Assembly (NCBI RefSeq): GCF_039954625.1
Contig: NZ_CP157199.1
Coordinates: forward strand, 1,612,001-1,676,000
From: Pontimicrobium sp. SW4
GTDB taxonomy: Bacteria > Bacteroidota > Bacteroidia > Flavobacteriales > Flavobacteriaceae
Length of the DNA: 64,000 nucleotides
Direction of reading: 5' to 3'
The notes under the pieces were generated by a model. It was not told the DNA's origin and ran no database searches. It was given only the letters and a program-made list of their open reading frames with translations. Within the stretch, counting starts at the first letter, position 1. Every line of letters starts with the position of its first letter. Both the position numbers and the translations under genes were made by a program. This document shows positions 29,319-39,042 of this stretch, one piece after another.

Positions 29319-30899
29319 CTAAATATACATTTCTTCATCTGTGCCCTTTTTATCTTTATCTTCTTGTTTTTCTTGTGGTGGTTGCTCTGGCTTTTTAAAC
29401 AAATCAATATAAGCTTCTCCTAAGTAATCAATAATATGGCTCGCTATTAAGCTTTGATAACCAAAATCCTCTAAAGCTATATCTGCAGAACGACCATGAA
29501 GGTAAACTCCAAAAATAGCTGCCGCTACAGCATCATAACCCTGAGATATTAATCCGGTGATTATTCCTGTGAGTACATCTCCACTCCCTGCTGTTGCTAA
29601 TCCAGGGTTTCCTGTGGTATTAATATATAGCTTGTCTTGAAAAACTACAATTGTATTTGCACCTTTAATAACTAAAATCGTTTTGTGTTTTTTTACAAAA
29701 GATTTGGCTTTTTTAAGTTTATCAAAATCGTCTTTCCAACTTCCAATGAGGCGCTCTAATTCTTTAGGGTGTGGTGTTAATACCGAATTTTCTGGTATTA
29801 ATTTCAATAATGCTTTCTTTGAAGATAATATGTTTAGCCCATCTGCATCAATAACCAGAGGGTGTTTATTTAGTTTTAAAAATGCTTCAAAAGCATTAAT
29901 TGTTTTTTTATCTGTACCTAATCCAATTCCAATTCCTATAACAGTAGGTTCAATATCTAAATTAATTTTAGAAACTACATGCTCATCTTCATCTGTAATA
30001 ACCATTGCTTCTGGTAATGCTGTTTGTAGTATAGTATAACCACACTTCGGAATATAACTTGTCACTAATCCTGCTCCTGAGACTAAAGCAGCGCGACTTG
30101 CCAATGTAACTGAGCCTATTTTACCATAACTTCCTCCAATAATTAAACTATGACCATAAGTTCCTTTATGAGCAAACTTTTCACGAGGTCTATATAATGG
30201 TAACACTTCGTATTTACCAATAAGTTCAGCTTCTGTTTCAGTAGTCATTAAAAATTCCTTGTCTAAACCAATATCAATAACTTCCCATTGCTGAGTATAC
30301 CTTGCCGTATCTGGTAAAAAGAATACTAACTTTGGGGAGGCAAAACTTAGTGTATGGTTAGCCCAAACAACTCCATTTTGATCTTCAGGTACTTTATCGG
30401 CATATAAGCCTGAAGGCATGTCGACTGATAAAGTATAAGCTCTTGATTTACTAAAGTGCTGAAATAGTGCTTTCACCCAATCATCAATTGGTCTATTTAA
30501 TCCAATGCCAAAAACAGCGTCTACAATAATATCGTCTTGGTGAATTTCAGGAAACTCTTCTTTACAACTTAATAATGTCGGCCAATCTTTAGTAACGTTT
30601 TTTATTCTATCATAATTTTTTAAAAAATCCTTAGAACGTTTATCACTACAATTAACCACATAAGTAAATACATTATAACCATGCGTAACAAGGTGTCTTG
30701 CAATTACTAAACCATCACCTCCATTATTTCCAATACCACAAAACACATGAATTGGTACTTGAGCACCTTGCATTCTTATATGTAGCCAATTAAATATTTG
30801 CATGCCTGCACGCTCCATTAAATCTGTTGGTGAAATATTTTGACGTTGCGTTGTAAGTATATCTCCTTGGTAAATCTGTTCTTTAGCAAATATTTTCAT
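29319..30899 (-). CDS. nnr: Bifunctional NAD(P)HX epimerase / ADP-dependent NAD(P)HX dehydratase
   Basis: A 526-residue fusion that repairs hydrated NAD(P)H. Residues 1-215 form the YjeF_N epimerase domain (FCGIGNNGGDGLVIARHL nucleotide-binding motif, VDAVFGIGLNR). Residues 230-505 are the ribokinase-like dehydratase (HSLIIGGSYGKIGSVTLASR, LTPHPKELERLIG, and the ADP-site motif NPGLATAGSGDVLTG). The C-terminus is a charged, low-complexity tail. The same fusion is found in E. coli (Nnr/YjeF). The gene is divergent from the thr operon, and the two -7 boxes overlap in one palindrome at 31022-31038. Confidence 0.93.
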   Translation of the reverse strand: MKIFAKEQIYQGDILTTQRQNISPTDLMERAGMQIFNWLHIRMQGAQVPIHVFCGIGNNGGDGLVIARHLVTHGYNVFTYVVNCSDKRSKDFLKNYDRIKNVTKDWPTLLSCKEEFPEIHQDDIIVDAVFGIGLNRPIDDWVKALFQHFSKSRAYTLSVDMPSGLYADKVPEDQNGVVWANHTLSFASPKLVFFLPDTARYTQQWEVIDIGLDKEFLMTTETEAELIGKYEVLPLYRPREKFAHKGTYGHSLIIGGSYGKIGSVTLASRAALVSGAGLVTSYIPKCGYTILQTALPEAMVITDEDEHVVSKINLDIEPTVIGIGIGLGTDKKTINAFEAFLKLNKHPLVIDADGLNILSSKKALLKLIPENSVLTPHPKELERLIGSWKDDFDKLKKAKSFVKKHKTILVIKGANTIVVFQDKLYINTTGNPGLATAGSGDVLTGIITGLISQGYDAVAAAIFGVYLHGRSADIALEDFGYQSLIASHIIDYLGEAYIDLFKKPEQPPQEKQEDKDKKGTDEEMYI

Positions 30900-31021
30900 G
30901 CACTAAAATTTCTTTTATTGAGAATAATGTAACTTAAGGGGTAAAATAACTTGAAATTATAAATAAATATAGCTTCAATTTATAATTCATTAAAAGTTTA
31001 GTATTTATTTTTTTATTAATA

Positions 31022-31038
31022 CAAAAGTAATACTTTTG
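31022..31038. promoter_or_regulatory. Palindromic divergent promoter (nnr and thr operon)
   Basis: A perfect 17-bp palindrome, CAAAAGTA-A-TACTTTTG, places a consensus Bacteroidota -7 box (TACTTTTG) on both strands: plus strand 31031-31038 toward the thr leader, minus strand 31022-31029 toward nnr. The plus-strand start site would be near 31044, 14 nt before the leader ATG. No good TTG box at 19 bp is visible on the plus strand. Confidence 0.6.
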
Positions 31039-31057
31039 AAAAGCATTAATAAGCGAA

Positions 31058-31165
31058 ATGAACAGTTTAGACCAAAATATTAAGCTACACAATATTTCTT
31101 CTATTGGAAGCATTCCTTCTTTTGGTACTATTACTACAATTATTACAACCCTTTGGGGTTGCTAA
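31058..31165 (+). CDS. thrL: Threonine operon leader peptide (Thr/Ile-rich)
   Basis: A 35-codon frame, ATG to TAA, 73 bp upstream of thrA and just downstream of a -7 box. Its end reads GTITTIITTLWGC: five Thr and three Ile codons within eight residues, as in the E. coli thrL regulatory run, where stalling at Thr and Ile codons controls attenuation. The final codons overlap a small hairpin AACCC-TTTG-GGGTT (31147-31160), and a second hairpin TGTGAT/ATCACA follows at 31191-31207. No classic T-run terminator is seen, so the control mechanism (attenuation, Rho or translational coupling) is open. thrL is used by analogy. Confidence 0.75.
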   Translation: MNSLDQNIKLHNISSIGSIPSFGTITTIITTLWGC

Positions 31166-31238
31166 TTATATATCTTTCCGTCCGTACATCTGTGATTTTC
31201 TATCACAAAAATTAATGTTTCAATAAAAAAAGCCCAAA

Positions 31239-33692
31239 ATGAAAGTTTTAAAATTTGGAGGAACATCTGTAGGTTCAGCCAAAAACATACAAAAAGTAAT
31301 AGAAATAGTTAAAAATTCGTCTAAAAAGACTAATAATATAGCTGTAGTAGTCTCTGCTGTTGGTGGTATTACCGACAAACTATTAAATTCGGCTAACAAA
31401 GCTGTTGAAAAAGATATTACCTATAAAGAAATTTTTAACCAAGTAAAATCAATCCATCTTGATATTATTGATGGATTAATTGTAACAGGATCAACATCTA
31501 AAATAAAAGAGGAAGTGAATAATAAATTAGATACGCTCCAAAAACTTCTTGAAGGTATTTATTTAATTAATGAATTATCTCCAAAAACAACCGATAAATT
31601 ACTAAGCTTTGGAGAACAGATGTCTTCATATATTATTTCTGAAGCCATGAAAGCAAGCGGTATAGATGTAACTCTTAAAAATTCTCAAGAATTAATTATC
31701 ACCGATAATAATTATACTAATGCTTCAGTAAAATTTGACATTACAAATAGAAATATTGTAAGTTTTTTTGAGAAAAACACAAGCTCCGTAACTTTATTAC
31801 CAGGTTTTGTTTCAAAATCCGTAGATGGAGAAATAACAACACTTGGACGCGGAGGTTCAGATTATACAGCTGCCATAATTGCAGCAGCAGTTGATGCTAC
31901 TGAATTGCAAATTTGGACTGATGTAAGTGGTATGTACACAACAAACCCAAAATTAGTTAAACAAGCTAAACCAATAAGTAGTATATCGTATCAAGAAGCT
32001 GTAGAGTTATCCCATTTTGGAGCTAAAGTCTTATATCCTCCAACTGTGCAACCAGTTTTAGATAAAAAAATCTCTATAGTTATAAAAAACACTTTAGCTC
32101 CTGAAGATGTAGGCACTCACATTTCAAATAGAGCTACAAATGGAAACGTAAATGTAGTAAAAGGTATAAGCAACATTAATGATATTGCCTTATTAACACT
32201 TCAAGGTAACGGAATGGTTGGTATTCCTGGATTTTCAAAGCGCTTATTTGAAACATTATCGCAAGAAAAAATTAATGTTATTCTAATTACTCAGGCTTCT
32301 AGTGAACACTCCATTTGTATTGGTATTCAAGAGAAAGATGCAGATGCAGCTAAATTGGCAATAGATGAAACTTTTGAGAATGAAATTTCTTTGCATAAAA
32401 TAGACCCCATTATTGTAGAAAAAGAGTTAGCAATTGTTGCTGTAGTTGGAGATAGCATGAAAAACCACCAAGGAATTAGTGGACGAATGTTTAGTGCTTT
32501 AGGAAAAAACAATGTGAATATTAGAGCTATTGCACAAGGTGCTTCAGAAAGAAATATTTCTGCGGTCATTTCAAAAAAAGATGTAAAAAAAGCACTAAAT
32601 ACTATACATGAACGCTTTTTTGAAACTAAATCGAAGCAACTAAATTTGTTTATCACAGGTGTTGGCAATGTCGGTGAACGTCTAGTAGAACAAATTAAGC
32701 AACAGAAAAAATATATAAAAGAACATTTAAAACTAAACTTAAGAGTTGTTGGACTTTCTAATTCTAGAAAAATGCTCTTTAATTCAGATGGTATAGATTT
32801 AACAAATTGGAAAGAAGAACTACAAAAAGGAGAAGATGCTTCGTTATTTTGGTTTTGTGAATGTGTAAAGTCTCTTAGTTTAAGAAATAGTGTATTTATA
32901 GATATTACTGCTAACCAAGACGTCGCAAACAAATATTCAGAATATTTAAGTGAAAGTATTGCTGTTATAGCATGTAATAAAATTGCATGTTCTAGTGACT
33001 TTAATAATTATAATAACCTAAAGCAGCTGGCAAGAAAATATAATGCACCTTTTTTATACGAAACAAATGTTGGTGCTGGATTACCAATAATTGACACACT
33101 TAACCATCTTATTTCTTCAGGTGATAAAATAAATTCAATTCAAGCAGTACTATCTGGCAGTTTAAACTTTGTTTTTAATAATTTTGATGACACAAAAAAG
33201 TTTCATGATGTTGTGAAATTAGCTCAAGAAGAAGGTTATACTGAGCCTGATCCACGTATTGATTTAAGTGGTGTAGATGTGGCAAGAAAAATACTTATTC
33301 TAGCACGTGAAAGCGGTACAGAAATGAACTTAGAAGACATCAAGAATGAACCTTTCTTATCTGCATCAGGAATTGCATCAAACTCGGTTGATGATTTTTA
33401 TAAAACATTAATTGATGATGAAGCCCATTATCAAAACTTGTATAAATCTGCTCTAGAAAATAATTCTCAACTAAAATACGTTGCAGAGTTCAATGATGGA
33501 AAAGCTCAAGTTGGGTTAAAAGAAATACCGAAAGGTCACCCTTTTTATAACCTAGAAGGAAAAGATAACATTGTAATGTTTTATACCGAACGTTATCCTG
33601 AGCAACCAATGATTATAAAAGGCGCAGGAGCTGGAGCAGATGTTACGGCTTCAGGATTATTCGCTGACATTATTAGAATTGGAAATAACTAG
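31239..33692 (+). CDS. thrA: Bifunctional aspartate kinase / homoserine dehydrogenase
   Basis: An 817-residue fusion, near the length of E. coli ThrA (820). Residues 1-290: aspartate kinase with KFGGTSVGSAKN at the start, TLGRGGSDYTAA and DVSGMYTTNPK. Residues 310-460: tandem ACT domains (LLTLQGNGMVGIPGFSKR, VVGDSMKNHQGISGRMFSAL) that bind the feedback inhibitor. Residues 468-817: homoserine dehydrogenase with the Rossmann motif FITGVGNVGERL, substrate motifs ETNVGAGLPIIDTL and LSGSLNFVF, and DPRIDLSGVDVARK. It catalyses steps 1 and 3 from aspartate to threonine. First structural gene of thrABC, preceded by the leader peptide. Confidence 0.96.
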   Translation: MKVLKFGGTSVGSAKNIQKVIEIVKNSSKKTNNIAVVVSAVGGITDKLLNSANKAVEKDITYKEIFNQVKSIHLDIIDGLIVTGSTSKIKEEVNNKLDTLQKLLEGIYLINELSPKTTDKLLSFGEQMSSYIISEAMKASGIDVTLKNSQELIITDNNYTNASVKFDITNRNIVSFFEKNTSSVTLLPGFVSKSVDGEITTLGRGGSDYTAAIIAAAVDATELQIWTDVSGMYTTNPKLVKQAKPISSISYQEAVELSHFGAKVLYPPTVQPVLDKKISIVIKNTLAPEDVGTHISNRATNGNVNVVKGISNINDIALLTLQGNGMVGIPGFSKRLFETLSQEKINVILITQASSEHSICIGIQEKDADAAKLAIDETFENEISLHKIDPIIVEKELAIVAVVGDSMKNHQGISGRMFSALGKNNVNIRAIAQGASERNISAVISKKDVKKALNTIHERFFETKSKQLNLFITGVGNVGERLVEQIKQQKKYIKEHLKLNLRVVGLSNSRKMLFNSDGIDLTNWKEELQKGEDASLFWFCECVKSLSLRNSVFIDITANQDVANKYSEYLSESIAVIACNKIACSSDFNNYNNLKQLARKYNAPFLYETNVGAGLPIIDTLNHLISSGDKINSIQAVLSGSLNFVFNNFDDTKKFHDVVKLAQEEGYTEPDPRIDLSGVDVARKILILARESGTEMNLEDIKNEPFLSASGIASNSVDDFYKTLIDDEAHYQNLYKSALENNSQLKYVAEFNDGKAQVGLKEIPKGHPFYNLEGKDNIVMFYTERYPEQPMIIKGAGAGADVTASGLFADIIRIGNN

Positions 33693-33717
33693 ATGACTGC
33701 CTTTATGGCTAATAAAT

Positions 33718-34647
33718 ATGAATAACGAAATTAGAATTTTTTCCCCAGCAACTGTAGCAAATGTTGCTTGTGGTTTTGATGTTTTAGGATTTTGCCTCGA
33801 TAATAAAGGTGATGAAATGGTCATTAAAAAAACGAAACAAAAGGGTATAAAAATCACGCATATAGAAGGCTATGATTTGCCCTATGAAACCGACAAAAAT
33901 GTCGCTGGTGTTTCAGCGCTAGCAATGTATGAGGATGCAAAACCAGATTGTGGATTCGAAATAGAAATATACAAGCATATTAAACCAGGAAGTGGCATAG
34001 GTAGTAGTGCCGCAAGTGCTGTAGGTAGTGTTTTTGGTATAAACGAATTGTTAGGAAAACCATATAACAAAACACAGCTCACTTATTTTGCAATGAAAGG
34101 TGAAGCTTTAGCAAGTAAAAGTGAACATGCCGATAATTTAGCACCAGCTATTTTTGGAGGTTTTACCCTTGTAAAAAGTATCTTGCCTTTAGACATTTTG
34201 CAAATACCAACACCATCGGAGTTGTATGTCACTTTAATTCATCCACAAATAGAGATTAAAACATCTGAGGCTCGTGAAATTCTACCGAAACAAGTCTCGC
34301 TAAGAGATGCGACAACACAATGGGCAAATGTTGGAAGTTTAATTCATGCACTACATACAAGTGATTATAAGTTAATTCAAAGATCCTTACAAGACATTAT
34401 TGTAGAACCATTTAGAAAACAACTTATACCTCATTTCGATGCTGTAAAATTTGCAGCTATGGAAGCTGGAGCTTTAGGTTGCGCAATTTCTGGCTCTGGC
34501 CCCTCTGTTTTTGCTTTAAGCAAAGGAAAGGAGATTGCTAACAATGTTGAAAAAGCAATGCAAACCACATATTCAAAAACTGATATTGAGTACCATACAT
34601 TTGTTTCCAAAATTAATCTTGAAGGCATAAAAATTATTAATGTATAA
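33718..34647 (+). CDS. thrB: Homoserine kinase
   Basis: A 309-residue GHMP kinase. FSPATVANVACGFDVLGF is the N-terminal substrate motif, KPGSGIGSSAASAVGSVFG (near residue 90) the GHMP ATP-binding loop, and GALGCAISGSGPSVFAL the C-terminal GHMP motif. It phosphorylates homoserine to O-phosphohomoserine, the substrate of ThrC. It starts 25 bp after thrA, and its stop codon shares one base with the thrC start (TAATG), so translation is coupled. Confidence 0.96.
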   Translation: MNNEIRIFSPATVANVACGFDVLGFCLDNKGDEMVIKKTKQKGIKITHIEGYDLPYETDKNVAGVSALAMYEDAKPDCGFEIEIYKHIKPGSGIGSSAASAVGSVFGINELLGKPYNKTQLTYFAMKGEALASKSEHADNLAPAIFGGFTLVKSILPLDILQIPTPSELYVTLIHPQIEIKTSEAREILPKQVSLRDATTQWANVGSLIHALHTSDYKLIQRSLQDIIVEPFRKQLIPHFDAVKFAAMEAGALGCAISGSGPSVFALSKGKEIANNVEKAMQTTYSKTDIEYHTFVSKINLEGIKIINV

Positions 34648-35939
34648 TGAACTATTACTCACTAAATAGAAAAGCACCAAATACAACTTTTAAAGAGGCA
34701 GTCATCAAAGGATTAGCTCCAGACAAAGGCTTGTATTTCCCAGAATCAATCACACCGTTATCAGCAGATTTTTTTGATAATATTGAGCAACTTTCTAATT
34801 CGGAAATAGCGTTTGAAGCAATTAAACAATTCGTTTCTCCAGAAATTCCTATAAGTGTATTAAAACAAATAGTAGAAGACACTTTGGCGTTCGATTTTCC
34901 GGTAGTTCAATTAAACGAAAATATTTCTACGCTGGAATTATTCCATGGCCCAACTATGGCTTTTAAAGATGTTGGGGCTCGTTTTATGGCAAGGTGTTTA
35001 GGTTATTTTAACAAAGACAATAATAACGAAGTTACCGTTTTAGTGGCGACTTCTGGTGATACTGGTGGTGCTGTAGCGAATGGATTTTTAGGTGTAAAAG
35101 GTGTTAATGTTGTCATATTATATCCTAGTGGAAAAGTGAGTGATATTCAAGAAAAGCAACTCACAACACTTGGTCAAAATATAACAGCTTTGGAAGTCGA
35201 TGGTGTGTTTGATGACTGCCAAGACATGGTGAAACGAGCATTTTTAGATGAAGCATTAACAAGTAACATGCAATTGACATCTGCAAACTCTATAAATGTA
35301 GCAAGATGGTTACCACAAATGTTTTATTTTATGTTTGCATACAAACAACTTAAAAGTACGTATGATGACATTGTTTTTTCTGTGCCTAGTGGAAATTTTG
35401 GAAATATTTGTGCAGGAATGATGGCACAACAGTTAGGTTTACCAATTAAGCATTTTGTTGCTTCAAACAATGAAAATAATGTGGTTACTGAATACTTAAA
35501 AACAAAAAACTATAATCCAAAACCATCTATACAAACCATAAGTAATGCTATGGATGTTGGAAATCCGAGTAACTTTATTAGAATTCAAGAAATTTATAAA
35601 AACGATTTCAATAAACTACAAGAGAACCTCTCTTCTTTTAGCTTTACAGATGCTGAAACTAAACTAGCTATGTTGGAAATTTATAACAACTATAATTATG
35701 TAGCTGACCCTCATGGAGCAGTTGGCTACTTAGGATGCAAAAACTATTTAAAAAGTAATCCAAAAGCCCATTGTGTCTTTTTGGAAACTGCGCATCCAAC
35801 CAAGTTTTTAGATGTCGTTGAAGATGTTATTAAAACAACTGTAGCACTTCCAAAACAAATTGAAAGTGTAATCGGTAAAGAAAAAGTATCTGTTAAGATT
35901 AGTACCTATGAAGATTTAAAACAGTTTTTACTAAAATAA
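34647..35939 (+). CDS. thrC: Threonine synthase
   Basis: A 430-residue PLP enzyme of fold type II that turns O-phosphohomoserine into threonine and phosphate. The PLP lysine lies in HGPTMAFKDVGARFMAR, and the phosphate-binding loop in ATSGDTGGAVANGF. VPSGNFGNICAGMMAQ and DPHGAVGYLG are further family motifs. The length matches E. coli ThrC (428). The ATG overlaps the thrB stop. Last gene of the operon; a structured palindromic region follows. Confidence 0.96.
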   Translation: MNYYSLNRKAPNTTFKEAVIKGLAPDKGLYFPESITPLSADFFDNIEQLSNSEIAFEAIKQFVSPEIPISVLKQIVEDTLAFDFPVVQLNENISTLELFHGPTMAFKDVGARFMARCLGYFNKDNNNEVTVLVATSGDTGGAVANGFLGVKGVNVVILYPSGKVSDIQEKQLTTLGQNITALEVDGVFDDCQDMVKRAFLDEALTSNMQLTSANSINVARWLPQMFYFMFAYKQLKSTYDDIVFSVPSGNFGNICAGMMAQQLGLPIKHFVASNNENNVVTEYLKTKNYNPKPSIQTISNAMDVGNPSNFIRIQEIYKNDFNKLQENLSSFSFTDAETKLAMLEIYNNYNYVADPHGAVGYLGCKNYLKSNPKAHCVFLETAHPTKFLDVVEDVIKTTVALPKQIESVIGKEKVSVKISTYEDLKQFLLK

Positions 35940-36035
35940 AACATCCTCAAATACTTTACTTATTAAATACTGTTAAAAACAAATCACTTAGTGTTAGGTA
36001 TTTAACTTGATTTTAAAATTTCAAAAAACTACCTT

Positions 36036-36317
36036 CGCTTATCGACTGATATAAGTCATTGAAACGACGTTATATCATTAAAGATGGTATGTAATTGCCT
36101 GCGGCACGTAGAATCGCGTTTTGCAAACGCTTCCTTTCTACTAATTACATACCATCGTCCACTGTTAATTGCACCTCGCCAAATTAATTGTATATTTATT
36201 CGAGTCTACGAGAACTCCTCACGAAACTACACACATCAGCGTGTATAGCGAATGAGGCGCAATTATGGCTCTCCGTGAGGCGCGCCTCACTACGCCATAC
36301 ACAGTGGACGATAAGCG
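36036..36317. repeat. Nested palindromic intergenic element
   Basis: The 415-bp gap between thrC and the aminopeptidase gene holds several exact inverted repeats. CGCTTATCG (36036-36044) pairs with CGATAAGCG (36309-36317). GATGGTATGTAATT (36083-36096) pairs with its complement at 36143-36156 and encloses GCGTTT-TGC-AAACGC (36116-36130). CGTCCACTGT (36156-36165) pairs with ACAGTGGACG (36301-36310). AATTGCACCTC (36167-36177) pairs with GAGGCGCAATT (36254-36264, one mismatch). GTGAGGCGCGCCTCAC is a perfect palindrome at 36275-36290. It is more GC-rich than its surroundings and has no coding frame. It may be a MITE-like element, a structured RNA or a recombination site. Confidence 0.7.
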
Positions 36318-36354
36318 TAACTCCCAAAAAAATAGGTGTAACCTAACAGCTAGG

Positions 36355-37839
36355 TTAATCCAACTTTGGTAATACAAAATCATCTAAAGCACTTTTTTGT
36401 TTCATTAATGCTTCTATTTCACTAGATTTTCTAGGTGCTTCTCCAGATAAATTTATTGGGCCTTTTTCGGTTATTAATATATCGTCTTCAATACGTACAG
36501 CAATCCCCCACCATTTTTCATCACAAGGGCTTCCTTCTGGAATATAAATTCCTGGTTCGATAGTAACAACCATATTTGGCATAAAATCACTTCCGTCATT
36601 TAAATCATGAACATCTAAACCAATATGATGACAAATACCATGCGGTAAATACATATGCCTTTCATCTATAGATTTAATAATACCAAGCTTAAACAAGCCC
36701 TCGTTAATCACTTTTATAGCTTCTTCAAAAGTTTTACGACCATTATTTCCAATAACTGCTGACTCAATTCCAGCATTTTGAGCTTCATATACAATATCGT
36801 AAATAGCTTTTTGTTCAGGAGTAAATTTTCCGCTAGCAGGAATGGTTCTTGTAACATCAGCTGTATAACCATGGTACTCTGCACCTAAATCCATTAAAAC
36901 TAAGTCTCCTTCTACCTTTGTTCTACTATTTTCTATATAATGCAGCACACAACCATTTTCACCTGCTCCTACTATACTTGGATAGCCTTCATATTCGGTA
37001 CCATATTTTTTATAAACGTATTCATGAATCCCTTGAATTTCTGTTTCACTCATATTTGGCTTCATCGCTTTCATCACCTCTACTTGTCCCATAGCAGAAA
37101 TTCTAACGGCCTTTTTAAGTAATTTCATTTCTTCAGGTGTTTTTATTTGGCGCATACTACCCATTAATGTTCTAAGAGTTTTAGTATCAATTTTTGCTCT
37201 TTGGGTTTGTATAGCACCTTCTTTAGCCATTTCTAAACGCATTTCTTCAGTTCCTTTAGGCGCACCTTCTTCAATATAATAACCAACCTGGGTTTTAAAG
37301 GATTCTACTAAACTTGCTAAATCTGCTGGATCACGCTCATTATCACGAAAATCATCTTTAAAATCGTCAAACATTACTTTATCAAAAGACATGAAGTCTA
37401 TTCCAGAATTTAAAAACTCATTGCCGTTAAACACCATGTCAAATCCTAGCTCATCTTTTGTGCCTTCAACACCTAAACGTCTTCCATCCCACATTTCTCT
37501 ACGCGCATCTTTTTTCTGTACATAAACAAGTTCGTTGAATTTTTTACCATCTTTATCTTGTATATCCGAAAAAATAACTAATACTGCATGTGGCTCTTTG
37601 TAGCCTGTTAAATAATAAAAATTCGGATCTTGATGATAAATATAATCTACATCATTAGCTCTATTTCTAACTGCATTAGCAAAGAATACTGCCACGCTGT
37701 TTTTTGGCATTTTACTACGCAATAAATCTCTGCGTCCTTTATGAAATTCAGACGATAAATAGTCTGTTGGTAAGTCCTTTTGAGCAAATCCATTTAAAAT
37801 AAAAAGAAGCGAAAAAAGTAATGTAGATAAATATTTCAT
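36355..37839 (-). CDS. Secreted Xaa-Pro aminopeptidase (aminopeptidase P, M24B)
   Basis: A 494-residue protein with a signal peptide (MKYLSTLLFSLLFILNGFAQ), so it is exported. After an AMP_N domain (residues 25-190), the pita-bread metallopeptidase domain shows the five Mn2+ ligands: the two Asp of LMDLGAEYHGYTADVTRT, His in HGICHHIGLDVHD, Glu in TIEPGIYIPEG and Glu in VRIEDDILIT. It removes the N-terminal residue before proline. Function in the periplasm would be the breakdown of proline-rich peptides. Single gene, divergent from gcvT. Confidence 0.93.
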   Translation of the reverse strand: MKYLSTLLFSLLFILNGFAQKDLPTDYLSSEFHKGRRDLLRSKMPKNSVAVFFANAVRNRANDVDYIYHQDPNFYYLTGYKEPHAVLVIFSDIQDKDGKKFNELVYVQKKDARREMWDGRRLGVEGTKDELGFDMVFNGNEFLNSGIDFMSFDKVMFDDFKDDFRDNERDPADLASLVESFKTQVGYYIEEGAPKGTEEMRLEMAKEGAIQTQRAKIDTKTLRTLMGSMRQIKTPEEMKLLKKAVRISAMGQVEVMKAMKPNMSETEIQGIHEYVYKKYGTEYEGYPSIVGAGENGCVLHYIENSRTKVEGDLVLMDLGAEYHGYTADVTRTIPASGKFTPEQKAIYDIVYEAQNAGIESAVIGNNGRKTFEEAIKVINEGLFKLGIIKSIDERHMYLPHGICHHIGLDVHDLNDGSDFMPNMVVTIEPGIYIPEGSPCDEKWWGIAVRIEDDILITEKGPINLSGEAPRKSSEIEALMKQKSALDDFVLPKLD

Positions 37840-37924
37840 TTTATTATATTTTTTAAGAATTTGAAATTACACATTCTATCAAAAACAAATTAATTTTTAA
37901 CATTTTTTTTATAAGTAATTTGTT

Positions 37925-37932
37925 TAGTTTTG
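37925..37932 (+). promoter_or_regulatory. Bacteroidota -7 element for gcvT
   Basis: TAGTTTTG matches TAnnTTTG and lies 25 bp before the gcvT ATG. A TTG box at standard distance is not evident. Confidence 0.5.
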
Positions 37933-37957
37933 TCCTACTAACGAATAAAAATATTAC

Positions 37958-39040
37958 ATGAAAAATACCGCATTAACATCTACACACGAAGCTTTAGGAG
38001 CAAAAATAGTGCCTTTTGCTGGCTACAATATGCCAGTGCAATATGAGGGCGTAAACGCAGAACATGAAACCGTTAGAAAAGCTGTTGGTGTTTTTGATGT
38101 ATCGCACATGGGAGAATTTTTAATTAATGGCCCAAATGCTTTAGCATTAATTCAAAAAGTAACTAGCAACGATGCAAGCAAATTGGCAGTTGGAAAAGCC
38201 CAATATAGCTGTTTACCAAATGATGATGGAGGTATTGTTGACGATTTAATTGTATACATGATTAAGGAAGAACAATATCTACTTGTGGTAAACGCAAGTA
38301 ATATTGAAAAAGATTGGAATTGGATTCAATCTAAAAATGATGTTGGTGCTGAGATGAAAGATATTTCAGACGATTATTCTTTACTAGCTATTCAAGGCCC
38401 TAAAGCTGTTGAAGCTATGCAGTCTTTGACAAGTCATGATTTATCAGATATAAAATTCTACAATTTTGTAGTTGGAGATTTTGCAGGTATTGAGCATGTT
38501 ATTATTTCTGCAACTGGATATACTGGAAGTGGTGGATTTGAAATTTATTGTAAAAACAGTGAAGTAAAGCAGATTTGGGATAAGGTATTTGAAGCTGGAG
38601 CAGATTATGGAATAAAACCTATTGGATTAGCTGCACGTGATACTTTACGACTTGAAATGGGTTACTGTTTATATGGTAACGATATTGACGATACCACCTC
38701 CCCTATTGAAGCTGGCTTAGGATGGATTACAAAATTCACTAAAGAGTTTACTAATTGTAAAGCATTAGAAGACCAAAAGCGTCAAGGACCAGAAAGAAAA
38801 CTAGTGGCTTTTCAATTAGATGAACGCGGTATTCCACGCCAAGGCTACGATATTGTAGATGGTAATGGTAATAAAATTGGAGAAGTTACCTCAGGAACTA
38901 TGAGTCCGAGTTTAGAAATTGGTATTGGATTAGGTTATGTACCTTCTGTATTTACTGATGTAGGTAGCAAAATTAATATCCAAATTAGAAAGAACGCTGT
39001 TCCAGCTACTGTTGTAAAATTGCCTTTCTATAAAGGCTAG
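37958..39040 (+). CDS. gcvT: Aminomethyltransferase (glycine cleavage T protein)
   Basis: A 360-residue tetrahydrofolate-dependent enzyme of the glycine cleavage system: it takes the aminomethyl group from the H-protein lipoyl arm and forms 5,10-methylene-THF and ammonia. Motifs include [26 protein letters not shown] (catalytic-site Asp), [16 protein letters not shown] and [17 protein letters not shown]. The length is typical. gcvH and gcvP are not in the window. The glutaminase gene starts 2 bp later, so the two are co-transcribed. Confidence 0.95.
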   Translation: MKNTALTSTHEALGAKIVPFAGYNMPVQYEGVNAEHETVRKAVGVFDVSHMGEFLINGPNALALIQKVTSNDASKLAVGKAQYSCLPNDDGGIVDDLIVYMIKEEQYLLVVNASNIEKDWNWIQSKNDVGAEMKDISDDYSLLAIQGPKAVEAMQSLTSHDLSDIKFYNFVVGDFAGIEHVIISATGYTGSGGFEIYCKNSEVKQIWDKVFEAGADYGIKPIGLAARDTLRLEMGYCLYGNDIDDTTSPIEAGLGWITKFTKEFTNCKALEDQKRQGPERKLVAFQLDERGIPRQGYDIVDGNGNKIGEVTSGTMSPSLEIGIGLGYVPSVFTDVGSKINIQIRKNAVPATVVKLPFYKG

Positions 39041-39042
39041 AT

